Shown here: piece by piece, positions 30,793-40,469 of the stretch
Position numbering within the stretch: the stretch's first letter is position 1
Layout: each line of letters begins with the position of its first letter
Origin: F1-20-MAGs119 sp041164425
Lineage (GTDB): Bacteria; Actinomycetota; Acidimicrobiia; Acidimicrobiales; Ilumatobacteraceae
Assembly (NCBI GenBank): GCA_041164425.1
Contig: JBEAPO010000127.1
Span: 52,691-116,690, forward strand
Length of the DNA stretch: 64,000 nt
Direction: 5' to 3'
Program-made: the position numbers and the translations under genes
The notes under the pieces: model-generated
Told to the model about the DNA's origin: nothing
The model's input: only the letters and a program-made list of their open reading frames with translations
Database searches by the model: none

Positions 30793-31278
30793 GTGGGGCA
30801 ATATCTCCCGATCATCGTCCTGCTGGTACTGGCGATTCTCTTCGGTGCGATCAGTTTTCTTGCGTCAACCCTTCTCGCCCCGAAGCGACCGCATGCAGCC
30901 AAAGAAGCTCCGTACGAGTGCGGTATCGTGCCGGGTCGCGAGCCACCACAACGATTCCCGGTGTCGTTTTACATCGTTGCGATGTTGTTCATCATGTTCG
31001 ACATCGAAATCATCTTCGTGTACCCGTACGCGGTCGACCGCGAGTTCCTCGGTTCGTTCGCGTTCTTCGAGATGCTCGCATTCAGCGCGGTCTTCTTCGT
31101 CGCGTTCGTCTATGTGGTCGCACGCGGTGCGCTCGACTGGGGTCCGATCCAGCGCGCGGGACGCATCGATTCGTCGCACGACGGTGTGATCTCGGCGAAC
31201 CGCACAACGACATCGACCATCCGTCGTGTCGGCGCCGAGGGCCGCATCGAAATCGATCGCGAAGGAGCAGCGGCCTGA
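30793..31278 (+). CDS. nuoA: NADH-quinone oxidoreductase subunit A
   Basis: This 161-aa complex I subunit has three membrane helices and the conserved YECG motif (KEAPYECGIVPG) plus FYIVAMLFIMFDIEIIFVYP, the hallmark NuoA helix. The C-terminal 35-40 residues (after about 125) form a hydrophilic extension not present in typical 120-aa NuoA proteins. GTG 30793 gives the normal start. The stop overlaps the nuoB ATG (TGATG). It is the first gene of the complete 14-gene nuo set. Confidence 0.95.
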   Translation: MGQYLPIIVLLVLAILFGAISFLASTLLAPKRPHAAKEAPYECGIVPGREPPQRFPVSFYIVAMLFIMFDIEIIFVYPYAVDREFLGSFAFFEMLAFSAVFFVAFVYVVARGALDWGPIQRAGRIDSSHDGVISANRTTTSTIRRVGAEGRIEIDREGAAA

Positions 31279-31862
31279 TGGGTGTGCGTGACGTTCTCGA
31301 CGAGGGCCTCGGCGGTCTGCAGCACAACTTCCTCACGGGTCGCATCGAAGATTTGGTGAACTGGTCGCGGTCACGTTCGTCGTGGCCCGCATCATTCGGT
31401 CTCGCGTGTTGCGCAATCGAGATGATGGCAACCGGAGCCGCGCACTACGACCTGGCGCGCTTCGGCATGGAAGTGTTCCGCGCGTCCCCGCGCCAAGCCG
31501 ACATCATGATCGTTGCCGGGCGCGTGAGCCAGAAGATGGCGCCGGTTTTGCGACAGGTCTACGACCAGATGATGGAGCCCAAGTGGGTCATCTCGATGGG
31601 CGTCTGCGCATCGAGTGGCGGCATGTTCAACAACTACGCCATCGTGCAAGGCGTCGACCAAGTCGTGCCCGTCGACGTCTACGCCCCCGGTTGCCCGCCA
31701 ACACCCGAAACCCTCATCCATGCGATCGAGACCCTGCACCAACTCATCGAAGACGGCGAGATCCTGCGTCGTCGGAAGGAGACGGGCGCGGGTGCGAACG
31801 TGCACATCCAAGAAATTCCCGCCGGCTCTGTGACGACGCCGGTCATCCTCGGAAGCCGCTGA
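31278..31862 (+). CDS. nuoB: NADH-quinone oxidoreductase subunit B
   Basis: This 194-aa peripheral-arm subunit carries the terminal [4Fe-4S] cluster N2. The ligands are the adjacent Cys pair in GLACCAIEMM, the Cys in SMGVCASSGGMF and the Cys in YAPGCPPTPE. ATG 31278 overlaps the nuoA stop by one base and gives the normal MGVRDVLDEG start; the upstream open frame is nuoA in another frame. The C-terminal 35 residues extend past the family core. Confidence 0.96.
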   Translation: MGVRDVLDEGLGGLQHNFLTGRIEDLVNWSRSRSSWPASFGLACCAIEMMATGAAHYDLARFGMEVFRASPRQADIMIVAGRVSQKMAPVLRQVYDQMMEPKWVISMGVCASSGGMFNNYAIVQGVDQVVPVDVYAPGCPPTPETLIHAIETLHQLIEDGEILRRRKETGAGANVHIQEIPAGSVTTPVILGSR

Positions 31863-31864
31863 AC

Positions 31865-32362
31865 ATGAGCGACGAAACGACAATGACCGAACACGCACCT
31901 GCACCGACGCGGTACGGCTGTCCCGTCAGCGACTCCCGTGGCCAGGTCGTCATTCATCCGACGCGCGAGAACTACATCGCGACGCTGAAGGCGCTCGTCG
32001 ACGACACCTTCGTGTTGTGCTCCGATCTCACCGCCGTCGACTACTCGACGTACGCATCGCGCATCGGACGTCCCGCCGAACGCTTCGAAGTCGTGCTCAA
32101 TCTCATCTCACTCGAGCGACGCGAGCGGATCCGCGTGCGCGTCGCGGTACCCGATGCCGACCCGTCGTTGCCATCGGCTTTCGATCTGTATCCCGGTACC
32201 GAGGCAATGGAACGCGAGGCGTTCGACATGTTCGGCATCGTGTTCAGCGGCCACCCGGATCTCTCGCGCATCTTGATGCCCGAAGACTGGGACGGCCACC
32301 CGTTGCGCAAGGACTACGCGATCGGCCGCATTCCGGTTCAGTTCAAGGGGAGCCCGTCGTGA
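31865..32362 (+). CDS. nuoC: NADH-quinone oxidoreductase subunit C
   Basis: This 165-aa peripheral-arm subunit (30-kDa family) shows the domain pattern CSDLTAVDY, FEVVLNLISLERRERIRVRV, and the signature EREAFDMFGIVFSGHPDLSRILMPEDWDGHPLRKDY. The start ATG 31865 lies 2 nt after nuoB. The stop overlaps the nuoD GTG (GTGA). NuoC and NuoD are separate here, unlike the fused NuoCD of enterobacteria. Confidence 0.95.
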   Translation: MSDETTMTEHAPAPTRYGCPVSDSRGQVVIHPTRENYIATLKALVDDTFVLCSDLTAVDYSTYASRIGRPAERFEVVLNLISLERRERIRVRVAVPDADPSLPSAFDLYPGTEAMEREAFDMFGIVFSGHPDLSRILMPEDWDGHPLRKDYAIGRIPVQFKGSPS

Positions 32363-33708
32363 CCGACCTCATCACAGCGACGCCCGGGGCAACCGCCGAA
32401 GGCAATCAGGAAATGCGTGCACGCAGCGAGCTCACTGCGCGCGAGGTGATGCGCGAAGTCGGTGCGGTGTTGCGCATGACCGAGGCCCAGGCCGCGGCAT
32501 TGGCGACCGACAACGTCGACCCGACCGAGATTCCCGAAGATCAGTCGATGATCATCAACATGGGCCCACAGCACCCGAGCACGCACGGTGTGTTGCGCCT
32601 CATGTTGGAACTTCAAGGCGAACGCGTTCTGCGGTGCAAGCCGATCATCGGCTACCTGCACACCGGCATGGAGAAGACCGGCGAAGACCTCACGTTCATG
32701 CAAGGCGGTACGAACGTCACGCGCATGGACTATCTGTCGCCACTGAACAACGAGTTGGTGTTCTCGATGGCCGTCGAGAAGTTGCTCGGTATCGACGGCG
32801 ACATTCCCGAGCGCGCCGTTTGGATGCGCATGTTGCTCTCGGAACTCAACCGCATGAGCAGCCATCTGTTGTTCCTCGCGACGAACGGCATGGACATCGG
32901 TGCCGTGTCGATGATGATCTACGGCTGGCGTGAGCGCGAAGAGGTTTTGCGTTTCTTCCAGAAGGTCACGGGTCTACGGATGAACCACAATTTCATCCGA
33001 CCGGGTGGTCTCGCCGCCGACCTGCCCGCTGGTTGGCGTGACGATGTGATCGACATTCTCGACCGTTTGCCCGATCGCCTCGCCGAATACGACATCCTCA
33101 TGACCGAACAGCCGATCTGGCGCGAGCGCCTGCAGGGTGTCGGTGTCATCACCGCACAGGAGGCCGTGGCGCTCGGCGCAACGGGTCCGATCCTGCGCTC
33201 CACGGGCGTGGCGTGGGACCTGCGTCGCGACATGCCCTACCTGCGCTACGACGACGTCGAGTTCGACGTCATCGTCGGTTCGTATGGCGATGCCTTCGAC
33301 CGTTACGCGATCCGCCTGAACGAGATCCGCGAGTCCATGAAGATCGTTCGTCAGATCCTCGACCGAATGCCGTCCGGTGACTACCGCATCCAGGACAAGA
33401 AGGTGACGCCGCCGCCGCGTGCCCGCATCGACGAGTCGATGGAAGCACTCATCCACCACTTCAAGATCTTCACGGAAGGCTTCAAGGTGCCCGAGGGTGA
33501 GGTGTACGTCGGTATCGAAAGCCCGCGCGGGGAAATCGGCTGCTACATCGTGAGCGACGGTTCACCGAAGCCCTACCGCATCCACATGCGCGCGCCCTCG
33601 TTCGTCAACATCCAGTGCCTGCCCCACATGATGCGCGACGGTCTGGTTGCCGACGCCGTAGCGGTGATTTCCTCCGTCGATCCCGTGCTGGGAGAGGTCG
33701 ACCGATGA
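32359..33708 (+). CDS. nuoD: NADH-quinone oxidoreductase subunit D
   Basis: This 449-aa 49-kDa-type subunit forms the quinone pocket with NuoB. The loop GPQHPSTHG (residues 69-77) carries the headgroup His. The segment after it reads HTGMEK with Thr102, and TRMDY gives Arg122 and the quinone-contacting Tyr125. The first 60 residues are an N-terminal extension. GTG 32359 overlaps the nuoC stop. In this paralogue the Arg methylated by NDUFAF7 in mitochondria is Thr, as in other actinobacterial NuoD, in contrast to NuoD2 of this window. The stop overlaps nuoE (ATGA). Confidence 0.96.
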   Translation: MTDLITATPGATAEGNQEMRARSELTAREVMREVGAVLRMTEAQAAALATDNVDPTEIPEDQSMIINMGPQHPSTHGVLRLMLELQGERVLRCKPIIGYLHTGMEKTGEDLTFMQGGTNVTRMDYLSPLNNELVFSMAVEKLLGIDGDIPERAVWMRMLLSELNRMSSHLLFLATNGMDIGAVSMMIYGWREREEVLRFFQKVTGLRMNHNFIRPGGLAADLPAGWRDDVIDILDRLPDRLAEYDILMTEQPIWRERLQGVGVITAQEAVALGATGPILRSTGVAWDLRRDMPYLRYDDVEFDVIVGSYGDAFDRYAIRLNEIRESMKIVRQILDRMPSGDYRIQDKKVTPPPRARIDESMEALIHHFKIFTEGFKVPEGEVYVGIESPRGEIGCYIVSDGSPKPYRIHMRAPSFVNIQCLPHMMRDGLVADAVAVISSVDPVLGEVDR

Positions 33709-34319
33709 GCCGTCTCACCGATGCCAACGTCTCGATCGCGAGCGAGATCATCGCTCGGTACCCGAGGCCGAAGTCGGCACTCATTCCGCTGTTGCACCTC
33801 TCGCAAGAGCAGAACGGCTGGATCACCGACGAGGCAATGAAGCACATTGCAGAGCTCGTCGGTGTCACGCCAGCCGAAGTTCTCGGCACGGCCTCTTTCT
33901 ACGAGATGTTCAAGTTCGAACCGGTCGGCAAGTACGTGATCAACATCTGCGGCACCATGTCGTGCGCGCTGATGGGTTCGGAAGAACTGTTGCACCACGC
34001 CGAGCATCGTCTCGGCATCAAGGCCGGTGGCACCACCGCCGACGGCATGTTCACCATCGAGCACGCCGAGTGTCAGGCTGCGTGCACCGAGGCACCATGT
34101 CTGCAGGTGAACTACCGCTATCGCTTTCGCATGACGACCGCGCAACTCGACGCATTGATCGATGACCTCGCGGCGGGAAAACTCGCCGAAGAGATTCCGG
34201 CTCACGGCACTCTCGCTCGCGTGCGACAGCACATCCCCGCGGAACGCAGCGCGGGTGCGCTGTCTCCCGAGGTGCCCGGACAAGAGCCCGTGTGGATGAA
34301 CGGAAAGGCGGCGCTGTGA
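33705..34319 (+). CDS. nuoE: NADH-quinone oxidoreductase subunit E
   Basis: This 204-aa thioredoxin-like [2Fe-2S] subunit belongs to the NADH module. Ligands are in CGTMSC and ECQAAC, with the surrounding AECQAACTEAPCLQVN typical of the family. The N-terminal helical part includes IPLLHLSQEQNGWITDEAM and VLGTASFYEMF. The C-terminal 40 residues (after AAGKL) are variable. It overlaps nuoD at its start and nuoF at its stop, showing tight translational coupling of the NADH module. Confidence 0.95.
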   Translation: MSRLTDANVSIASEIIARYPRPKSALIPLLHLSQEQNGWITDEAMKHIAELVGVTPAEVLGTASFYEMFKFEPVGKYVINICGTMSCALMGSEELLHHAEHRLGIKAGGTTADGMFTIEHAECQAACTEAPCLQVNYRYRFRMTTAQLDALIDDLAAGKLAEEIPAHGTLARVRQHIPAERSAGALSPEVPGQEPVWMNGKAAL

Positions 34320-35713
34320 CCGGTACTTACGCACACGCCGCGGGTTTCTACGCCGGCGATCGTCCGAAGATCGTGACCTCGCGGTTCGAACACGCTGATT
34401 CGCACACCATCGAGCGGTACCTCGCCACCGACGGTTACAAGGGTCTCCGCGCGGCGCTTGCGCGTCCCGCCGCCGACGTGCACGAGGAAGTGAAGAACGC
34501 AACGGTTCTGGGCCGCGGCGGAGCAGGCTTCCCGGCCGGCACGAAGTGGGGCCTCATGCCCGCGGGCAACTTCCCGCGGTACCTCGTCGTCAACGGTGAC
34601 GAGAGCGAGCCCGGCACCTACAAGGACCGCCTGCTCATGGAGCGCGATCCGCACCAATTGATCGAGGGTTGTCTCATCGCGTGTTACGCGGCGGGTCTGT
34701 CGCGCTGCTTTCTCTACATCCGCGGCGAGATGGCGCAGGCGCAAGAGCGTGTTGCGGCGGCACTGAACGAGGCGTACGCAGCGGGTTACGTTGGCCGCAA
34801 CATCCTCGGTTCGAATTTCTCGGTCGACATCGTGTTGCACTGGGGTGCCGGCGCGTACGTGGTCGGTGAAGAGACGGCGCTCATCGAGAGCCTCGAAGGC
34901 AACCGCGGTATGCCGCGTTTGAAGCCCCCGTATTTCCCCGCGGCGATCGGCCTTTACGGACAGCCGACGATCGTGAACAACGTCGAGACTTTGGCGAATC
35001 TTCCATGGATCGCTCGCAATGGTGCCGAGGCATACACCGCGATCGGAACCAAGACGTCTCCCGGTACACGCATGGTCGCGGTGTCGGGTCACGTGAAGCG
35101 TCCGGGCGTTTACGAGATCGTGAACGGCACGACCACCTTCCGCGATCTGCTCTACGGCGACGAGTTCTGCCAGGGCATCCGCAACGGCAACAAACTGAAG
35201 GCCTTCGTTCCGGGTGGCGGTTCCGCGCCGTGGTTCCTTCCCGATCAACTCGACCTGCCGTTCGAGGCGAGCCAGGTCGGTCCGGCGGGTTCGATGCTTG
35301 GGTCCGGTGCGATCATGGTGATGGACGAGACAACCGACATTCCTCATGCGGCACTCACGCTCACGCGTTTCTACGCACACGAATCGTGCGGCAAGTGCAC
35401 ACCGTGCCGCGAGGGTGGTACGTGGCTCGAACGCATCCTCACGCGCATCGTCGAGGGCAACGGCACCGACGCCGACCTCGACCAATTGATCGAAGTCGGG
35501 ACGTCGATCTGTCCCGGTGACTTCCCGCATGCATCGAGTGAACGTCTCGGTCTGTCTGCGGTGCCTTTCCCGTACAAGATGACAACGATCTGTTTCGTCG
35601 GTCCGTCGGCGTATGCACCGGTCAATTCGGCGTTGACGTTGTTCCCCGAAGAATTCGCTGCGCGCGTCACGAAGCGCAACCGCATTCCCGTCACGGCAGT
35701 GGGCGGTGAATGA
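34316..35713 (+). CDS. nuoF: NADH-quinone oxidoreductase subunit F
   Basis: This 465-aa subunit oxidises NADH using FMN. The glycine-rich FMN/NADH site is GRGGAGFPAGTKW (near residue 63), followed by VNGDESEPGTYKDR and WGAGAYVVGEETALIESLEG. The N3 [4Fe-4S] ligands are in SCGKCTPCREGG and the distal Cys in ICPGDFP. GTG 34316 is chosen for its GTGA overlap with the nuoE stop; the ATG 24 nt further upstream lies inside nuoE. Together with nuoE and nuoG it is the part missing from the second complex I operon. Confidence 0.96.
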   Translation: MTGTYAHAAGFYAGDRPKIVTSRFEHADSHTIERYLATDGYKGLRAALARPAADVHEEVKNATVLGRGGAGFPAGTKWGLMPAGNFPRYLVVNGDESEPGTYKDRLLMERDPHQLIEGCLIACYAAGLSRCFLYIRGEMAQAQERVAAALNEAYAAGYVGRNILGSNFSVDIVLHWGAGAYVVGEETALIESLEGNRGMPRLKPPYFPAAIGLYGQPTIVNNVETLANLPWIARNGAEAYTAIGTKTSPGTRMVAVSGHVKRPGVYEIVNGTTTFRDLLYGDEFCQGIRNGNKLKAFVPGGGSAPWFLPDQLDLPFEASQVGPAGSMLGSGAIMVMDETTDIPHAALTLTRFYAHESCGKCTPCREGGTWLERILTRIVEGNGTDADLDQLIEVGTSICPGDFPHASSERLGLSAVPFPYKMTTICFVGPSAYAPVNSALTLFPEEFAARVTKRNRIPVTAVGGE

Positions 35714-38055
35714 TGAGCACGACCGAATCAAACACCGGATCCGAAACCGAACAGGAAGTCGTCGTCGACCCGAATGCGGTGACGATCAATCTGAACGGCC
35801 GCGATGTGTCGGCTCGCAAGGGTGAGTTCATCATCGCCGCCGCCGACCGTGCGGGCGATTTCATTCCGCGGTTCTGCTACCACCCACGCATGAAGTCGGT
35901 CGGGATGTGCCGCCAGTGCCTCGTCGAAGTCGACGGACCGCGCGGGCCGATGATGGTCGTCTCATGCATGACACCCGTTGCCGAAGGACAGGTCGTCCGT
36001 ACCGAAACCGATCAGGTCAAGCGCGCGCAGGAAGGCGTACTCGAACTGCTGCTGGCGAACCACCCGCTCGATTGTCCCGTGTGTGACAAGGGCGGCGAGT
36101 GCCCACTTCAAGACCAGGCGTTCTCGCATGGCCCTGGTGAGAGCCGGTACGTCGAGGAGAAGCGGCACTACGAGAAGCCCATCGCGATCAGCGACCTCGT
36201 GTACCTCGACCGCGAGCGTTGCATTCTCTGCGACCGTTGCACGCGTTTCGCTAGCGACGTCGCCGGTGACCCGTTGATTTCGTTCACGCACCGCGGGAAC
36301 AACACGCAGGTGTTGACTTTCCCCGACGAACCCTTTGCTTCGTACTTCTCGGGCAACACCGTGCAGATCTGTCCGGTCGGGGCGCTCACCGCCAAGCCCT
36401 ATCGCTTCAAGGCCCGACCATGGGATCTGGAAGAGACCGAGAGCACCTGCACCACGTGTGCCGTTGGTTGCCGCGTCTCGGTGCAGTCGAGTCGTGACCA
36501 AGTCGTGCGACTGCAGGGCATCGACAACCCGGACGAGCCCGGCATGGGAACCCTCAACTGGGGTTGGTTGTGCGACCGCGGTCGCTTCAACTTCGAATCC
36601 ATCTCCAGCGACGAGCGTCTCACTTCACCGATGTTGAAGGGCGACAAGGGTCTTGCACCAACATCGTGGGCCAACGCTCTGGAAGTCGCCGCGCGAACGA
36701 TTCGTCTCGCAGTTTCATCTCGCGGTGCTGACAGCATCGCGATCCTCGGTGGTGCGCGTCTCGCGAACGAAGACATTCGCGCGTGGGCGATGCTCGCCGA
36801 TGCAATGGGCATCTCGATGCGTGACCCCCAGATCGACGACGGTCTTCCCGCCGAGATTCTCGAACTGCCGCAGGCAAGCATCGACGACGCAGCGTCTGCA
36901 TCGACGATCGTTCTTCTGGCTCCGGACCTGAAGGAAGAGCTACCGGTTCTCCACCTACGCCTCCGCGATGCGGCGACAAAGCGTGGGGTGAAGATCGTCG
37001 AGATCGCTCCGAAGGCCTCGGGTCTCACGCGTCATGCATGGAAGTTCGTCCCCTACGAGCCCGGGAACCAGGTCGCAGCGGTCAAGGCCGCGCTTGCCGA
37101 CGGGTCGATCAGCTCGCAGTTGTCGGGTGGCAACGTCGTAGTGGTTCTCGGACGGTCGAACCTCGCCGAGTCGGCCGACTTCACACTGCAGGCCTACAAC
37201 ACGCTTGCTGCGGCCGTGCCAGGTGTCCGCGTACTTCCCGTTCTGCGGCGCGGCAACGTGCGCGGTGCCATGCAGCAGGGACTCGCGCCGACGTCAGCCG
37301 GCGACGCGCACGACATTCTCCGTGCCGCGGCGGACGGACGTATCGAGTGCCTCGTTCTCCTCGGTGCCGATCCATTGAGCGATGCACCTGATGCCGATCT
37401 TGCTCGCAGGGCGCTCGCGTCGGCGCGCAACATCATCGCGCTCGACACCTTCCCGACGGCGTCGTCGGTGCTTGCCGACGTGTTGTTGCCAGTGGCGGCC
37501 TATGCCGAACGCACGGGAAGTGTCACCAACATCGAGGGCACGATCAGTTGTCTTTCGCAGCGCGTCACCGCACGCGGAACCAGCCGCCCCGACTGGATGG
37601 TCGCCATCGAACTCGCCGAGCGACTCGGCCATGACCTCGGTGTGTCGTCGCTCACCGATCTCGCGGCGCAGCACGTCGAGAACACTGGACGCACCTCTCT
37701 CGAAACGCAAGGCCTCGTTGCGGCGGACCGCAACTCCTACGATCTTCGCCTCGTCGTTTCGCGGCGCATGTACGACCGAGCGGTTGGCACCGTCACCAGT
37801 CGTTCGCTCACCAACCTCGGTGCCGGCGCGGCGGTGCACCTGAACCCGCGCGACATTGAATCCATCGGCACATCGGAGGGCCGCGACGTACGCGTGTCGA
37901 CGTCCCGCACGTCGATCGTCCTGCCGGTGCGGGCCGACGCAAGAGTCACGAAGGGCACTGCGTGGGTTCCGTTCAACCAGGTCGGCGCCGACATTCGTGA
38001 GCTCATCGATTCCGACCAGCCGGTGATCGACGTTCGAGTGGAGAACCTGAAGTGA
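35710..38055 (+). CDS. nuoG: NADH-quinone oxidoreductase subunit G
   Basis: This 781-aa subunit has an N-terminal ferredoxin-like [2Fe-2S] domain (FCYHPRMKSVGMCRQC, then CPVCDKGGECPLQD), a His/Cys-ligated cluster region, CILCDRCTRF with distal CPVGALT, and the Mo/W-bis-PGD-type domain starting at STCTTCAVGCRVS. The last carries a further [4Fe-4S] site of the N7 kind. The C-terminal molybdopterin-like half is probably cofactor-free. Two adjacent ATGs (35710 and 35713) both fit; either overlaps the nuoF stop. The stop overlaps nuoH (GTGA). Confidence 0.95.
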   Translation: MMSTTESNTGSETEQEVVVDPNAVTINLNGRDVSARKGEFIIAAADRAGDFIPRFCYHPRMKSVGMCRQCLVEVDGPRGPMMVVSCMTPVAEGQVVRTETDQVKRAQEGVLELLLANHPLDCPVCDKGGECPLQDQAFSHGPGESRYVEEKRHYEKPIAISDLVYLDRERCILCDRCTRFASDVAGDPLISFTHRGNNTQVLTFPDEPFASYFSGNTVQICPVGALTAKPYRFKARPWDLEETESTCTTCAVGCRVSVQSSRDQVVRLQGIDNPDEPGMGTLNWGWLCDRGRFNFESISSDERLTSPMLKGDKGLAPTSWANALEVAARTIRLAVSSRGADSIAILGGARLANEDIRAWAMLADAMGISMRDPQIDDGLPAEILELPQASIDDAASASTIVLLAPDLKEELPVLHLRLRDAATKRGVKIVEIAPKASGLTRHAWKFVPYEPGNQVAAVKAALADGSISSQLSGGNVVVVLGRSNLAESADFTLQAYNTLAAAVPGVRVLPVLRRGNVRGAMQQGLAPTSAGDAHDILRAAADGRIECLVLLGADPLSDAPDADLARRALASARNIIALDTFPTASSVLADVLLPVAAYAERTGSVTNIEGTISCLSQRVTARGTSRPDWMVAIELAERLGHDLGVSSLTDLAAQHVENTGRTSLETQGLVAADRNSYDLRLVVSRRMYDRAVGTVTSRSLTNLGAGAAVHLNPRDIESIGTSEGRDVRVSTSRTSIVLPVRADARVTKGTAWVPFNQVGADIRELIDSDQPVIDVRVENLK

Positions 38056-39284
38056 CCGTCTTGTCGTTCCTGGCGATCGATCCGCTCCTCGAAGGCGATC
38101 TTCTTTGGACTCCGCTCCTCATCGTTCTGATGAAAGTGCTCGTGGTCTTTGTCGTTGGCCTCGTCGCCACGATGTTGATGGTGTGGTTCGAGCGCAAGGC
38201 GATCGCAGGCATGCAGAACCGCATCGGTCCGAACAAAGCGGGCCCCTTCGGTCTGCTGCAAACCCTCGCCGACGGCATCAAGTTGTTCTTCAAAGAGGAT
38301 CTGTTGCCCGAGAAGGCCGACAAGTTCGTCTTCCGTCTCGCGCCGTACCTCTCGTTCGTGCCGGCGTTCCTCGCGTTCGCCATCATTCCGCTGGGCGGCG
38401 ACTTCCGCGACGGCAACGGCGGTTTCGTCACGTGGTTCGGTGAGACGACCCGCGTGCAGTTGGCCGACCCGCCGGTCGGTGTTCTCTTCGCACTCGCCAT
38501 CTCGTCGATTGCGGTGTACGGCATCATGCTTGCCGGCTGGTCGAGTGGGTCGAAGTACCCGTTGCTCGGTTCGGTGCGCGCATCCGCCCAGATGGTCAGT
38601 TACGAGGCCTCCCTCGGTCTTTCACTCGCTGCCGTCATCCTCGTTTGCGGCACGCTGTCGACGAGCGGCATCGTCGACGCCCAGTCATCGATTGGTTCAT
38701 GGAACCTCGTGGCGACGGGCATCGTTCCTTTCCTCATCTTCCTGGTGTCGGCAACTGCCGAACTGAACCGTCCTCCCTTCGACCTCGTCGAAGCCGAACA
38801 GGAACTGGTCGGCGGATTCAACACCGAGTACTCGTCGATTCGTTTCGCCTTGTTCTTCCTCGCCGAATTCATGAACACGATCACCATGTCGGCGTTCATC
38901 GTCACCCTTTTCTTCGGCGGTCCGCAGCCCATCACGATCGGCGATACGACACTCGACATCCCACTCGTGCCGAACGGCCTCGAAGGCACCGTGTGGTTGT
39001 TGCTCAAGGTGATCGTTTTCCTCTACATCTACGTTTGGTTCCGCGGCACTCTTCCGCGGTTCCGTTACGACCAGCTGATGGACCTCGGATGGAAGTTCCT
39101 CATCCCTGCATCGCTCGGTTGGTTCATGCTCCTCGCCGCGCAGCGTCTCGCCGACGACCGCGGCTGGGACCAATGGATCGTCGTTCCGTTGTCGCTCGCG
39201 GTCATCATCGTCGCTTTCATGATGATGCAGCTCGCGTTCCGCGCCAGCGACCGGAACCGTGAAGCCGAAGGGGTGCAGTTCTAA
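38052..39284 (+). CDS. nuoH: NADH-quinone oxidoreductase subunit H
   Basis: This 410-aa membrane subunit couples the quinone site to the proton path. About eight helices are visible. The cytosolic loop NRIGPNKAGPFGLLQTLADGIKLFFKED near residue 55 follows the canonical NuoH pattern, and a second conserved loop has SATAELNRPPFDLVEAEQELVGGFNTEYSS. The GTG start overlaps the nuoG stop. nuoI follows directly. This copy keeps the GPN..GP motif that its paralogue NuoH2 has changed. Confidence 0.95.
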   Translation: MTVLSFLAIDPLLEGDLLWTPLLIVLMKVLVVFVVGLVATMLMVWFERKAIAGMQNRIGPNKAGPFGLLQTLADGIKLFFKEDLLPEKADKFVFRLAPYLSFVPAFLAFAIIPLGGDFRDGNGGFVTWFGETTRVQLADPPVGVLFALAISSIAVYGIMLAGWSSGSKYPLLGSVRASAQMVSYEASLGLSLAAVILVCGTLSTSGIVDAQSSIGSWNLVATGIVPFLIFLVSATAELNRPPFDLVEAEQELVGGFNTEYSSIRFALFFLAEFMNTITMSAFIVTLFFGGPQPITIGDTTLDIPLVPNGLEGTVWLLLKVIVFLYIYVWFRGTLPRFRYDQLMDLGWKFLIPASLGWFMLLAAQRLADDRGWDQWIVVPLSLAVIIVAFMMMQLAFRASDRNREAEGVQF

Positions 39285-39926
39285 ATGGGCTACCTGGGAG
39301 GATTCCTCGTCACCGTGCGTCAGCACGGCAAACGCAACCGCGTGACCACCGAGTACTCGGGTGGCCGCATGTTCCGTCGCGGCAAGAAGGAAAGTCGCGA
39401 CGAGAAGATCGAAAAGCCCGAGCGTCTGCACGGACGTCACGTTCTCAACCGTTACGAGGACGGGATGGAAAAGTGCATCGGCTGCGAACTCTGCGCCGGC
39501 GTGTGTCCCGCCAAGTGCATCTACGTGCGGGGCAAGGACAACGATCCCGCCAATCCGACATCGCCCGGTGAACGCTTCGGTTTCGTCTACGAGATCAACT
39601 ACCTGCGCTGCATCCACTGTGACATGTGCGTGGAGGCGTGTCCGACAGAGGCGATCACCGAGACGAAGTTGTTCGAATTCTCTTTTACCAATCGCCGCGA
39701 TGCGATCTACACCAAGTCGGAACTCCTCGTCGACGATTCCGGCAAGCCCCAGCACCTGCCGTGGGAGGACTGGCGTCCGGGTGAAGACCTGCACACGTCG
39801 GGTTGGATGCGTGCGACATCGCCGAGCGGCGATGCCGACTTCGAGGGTGTCGTCGCATGGAGCGGTGAACTTGGCTACGGGGTGCGTGCGGCCGAGGCCG
39901 AGCAGTCCGAGAGGGATCGTCACTAG
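39285..39926 (+). CDS. nuoI: NADH-quinone oxidoreductase subunit I
   Basis: This 213-aa peripheral-arm subunit holds clusters N6a and N6b. The two motifs are CIGCELCAGVCPAKC and CIHCDMCVEACP, at about residues 64-76 and 109-120. The N-terminal amphipathic region (GYLGGFLVTVRQHGKRN) lies on the membrane surface. The C-terminal 70 residues (after KLFEFSF) are longer than in typical NuoI. Its ATG abuts the nuoH stop and its stop abuts nuoJ. Confidence 0.95.
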   Translation: MGYLGGFLVTVRQHGKRNRVTTEYSGGRMFRRGKKESRDEKIEKPERLHGRHVLNRYEDGMEKCIGCELCAGVCPAKCIYVRGKDNDPANPTSPGERFGFVYEINYLRCIHCDMCVEACPTEAITETKLFEFSFTNRRDAIYTKSELLVDDSGKPQHLPWEDWRPGEDLHTSGWMRATSPSGDADFEGVVAWSGELGYGVRAAEAEQSERDRH

Positions 39927-40469
39927 ATGGAACTCTTCGTCTTCGTCTGCGCCGCCATCATGATTCTGGTGGGCGCACTCGGCGTGGTGTTGCGCTCGAA
40001 TCCGGTGCACGCCGCGCTCAGCATGATCCTCACACTCTTCGGTGTGGCTGTGCTCTTCGTCGCGCGTGAAGCCAACTTCCTCGCGGCCGTGCAGGTGATC
40101 GTGTATGCGGGCGCGATCGTCGTTCTCTTCCTCTTCGTGATCATGCTCCTCGGCGTCGACCGTGCCGAAGATCTGCGCACCGAACCGCTCGGCAACATCC
40201 AACGTCCTCTTGCACTCGTGCTCGGCGTCGGGATGTTCGCCGTACTCACGACCGCAGTCGTGCGATCACGCGACTCACTGCGCTTCAAGGGTGAGGGTGT
40301 TGCGACGGCAACCCTCGAGGATGCCGACGGCAACATCCGCCAAATTGCCCGGTCGATCTTCGGCGACTACGTGGTTGCGTTCGAACTCACGTCGGTGTTG
40401 CTCATCGTGGCCGTCGTGGGCACGGTCGTCCTGGCCCGCCGCCGCAAGTCTGAAAGGACGCCGTCGTGA
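39927..40469 (+). CDS. nuoJ: NADH-quinone oxidoreductase subunit J
   Basis: This 180-aa membrane subunit has five hydrophobic helices. The conserved helix 3 region EANFLAAVQVIVYAGAIVVLFLFVIMLLG (written here as the family VQVIVYAGAIVVLFLF core) contains the pi-bulge helix that links the quinone signal to the pumps. A periplasmic loop (about 100-135) includes RSRDSLRFKGEGVA. It is tightly packed between nuoI and nuoK, with a 4-bp overlap with nuoK. Confidence 0.93.
   Translation: MELFVFVCAAIMILVGALGVVLRSNPVHAALSMILTLFGVAVLFVAREANFLAAVQVIVYAGAIVVLFLFVIMLLGVDRAEDLRTEPLGNIQRPLALVLGVGMFAVLTTAVVRSRDSLRFKGEGVATATLEDADGNIRQIARSIFGDYVVAFELTSVLLIVAVVGTVVLARRRKSERTPS

Noticed and set aside
34202..35731. 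Long antisense open frames over nuo genes (for example 34202-35731, 38697-40202, 41049-42722, 52843-54717)
   Set aside because: They are Arg/His/Asp-rich shadows opposite well-conserved complex I genes, with no recognisable domains.
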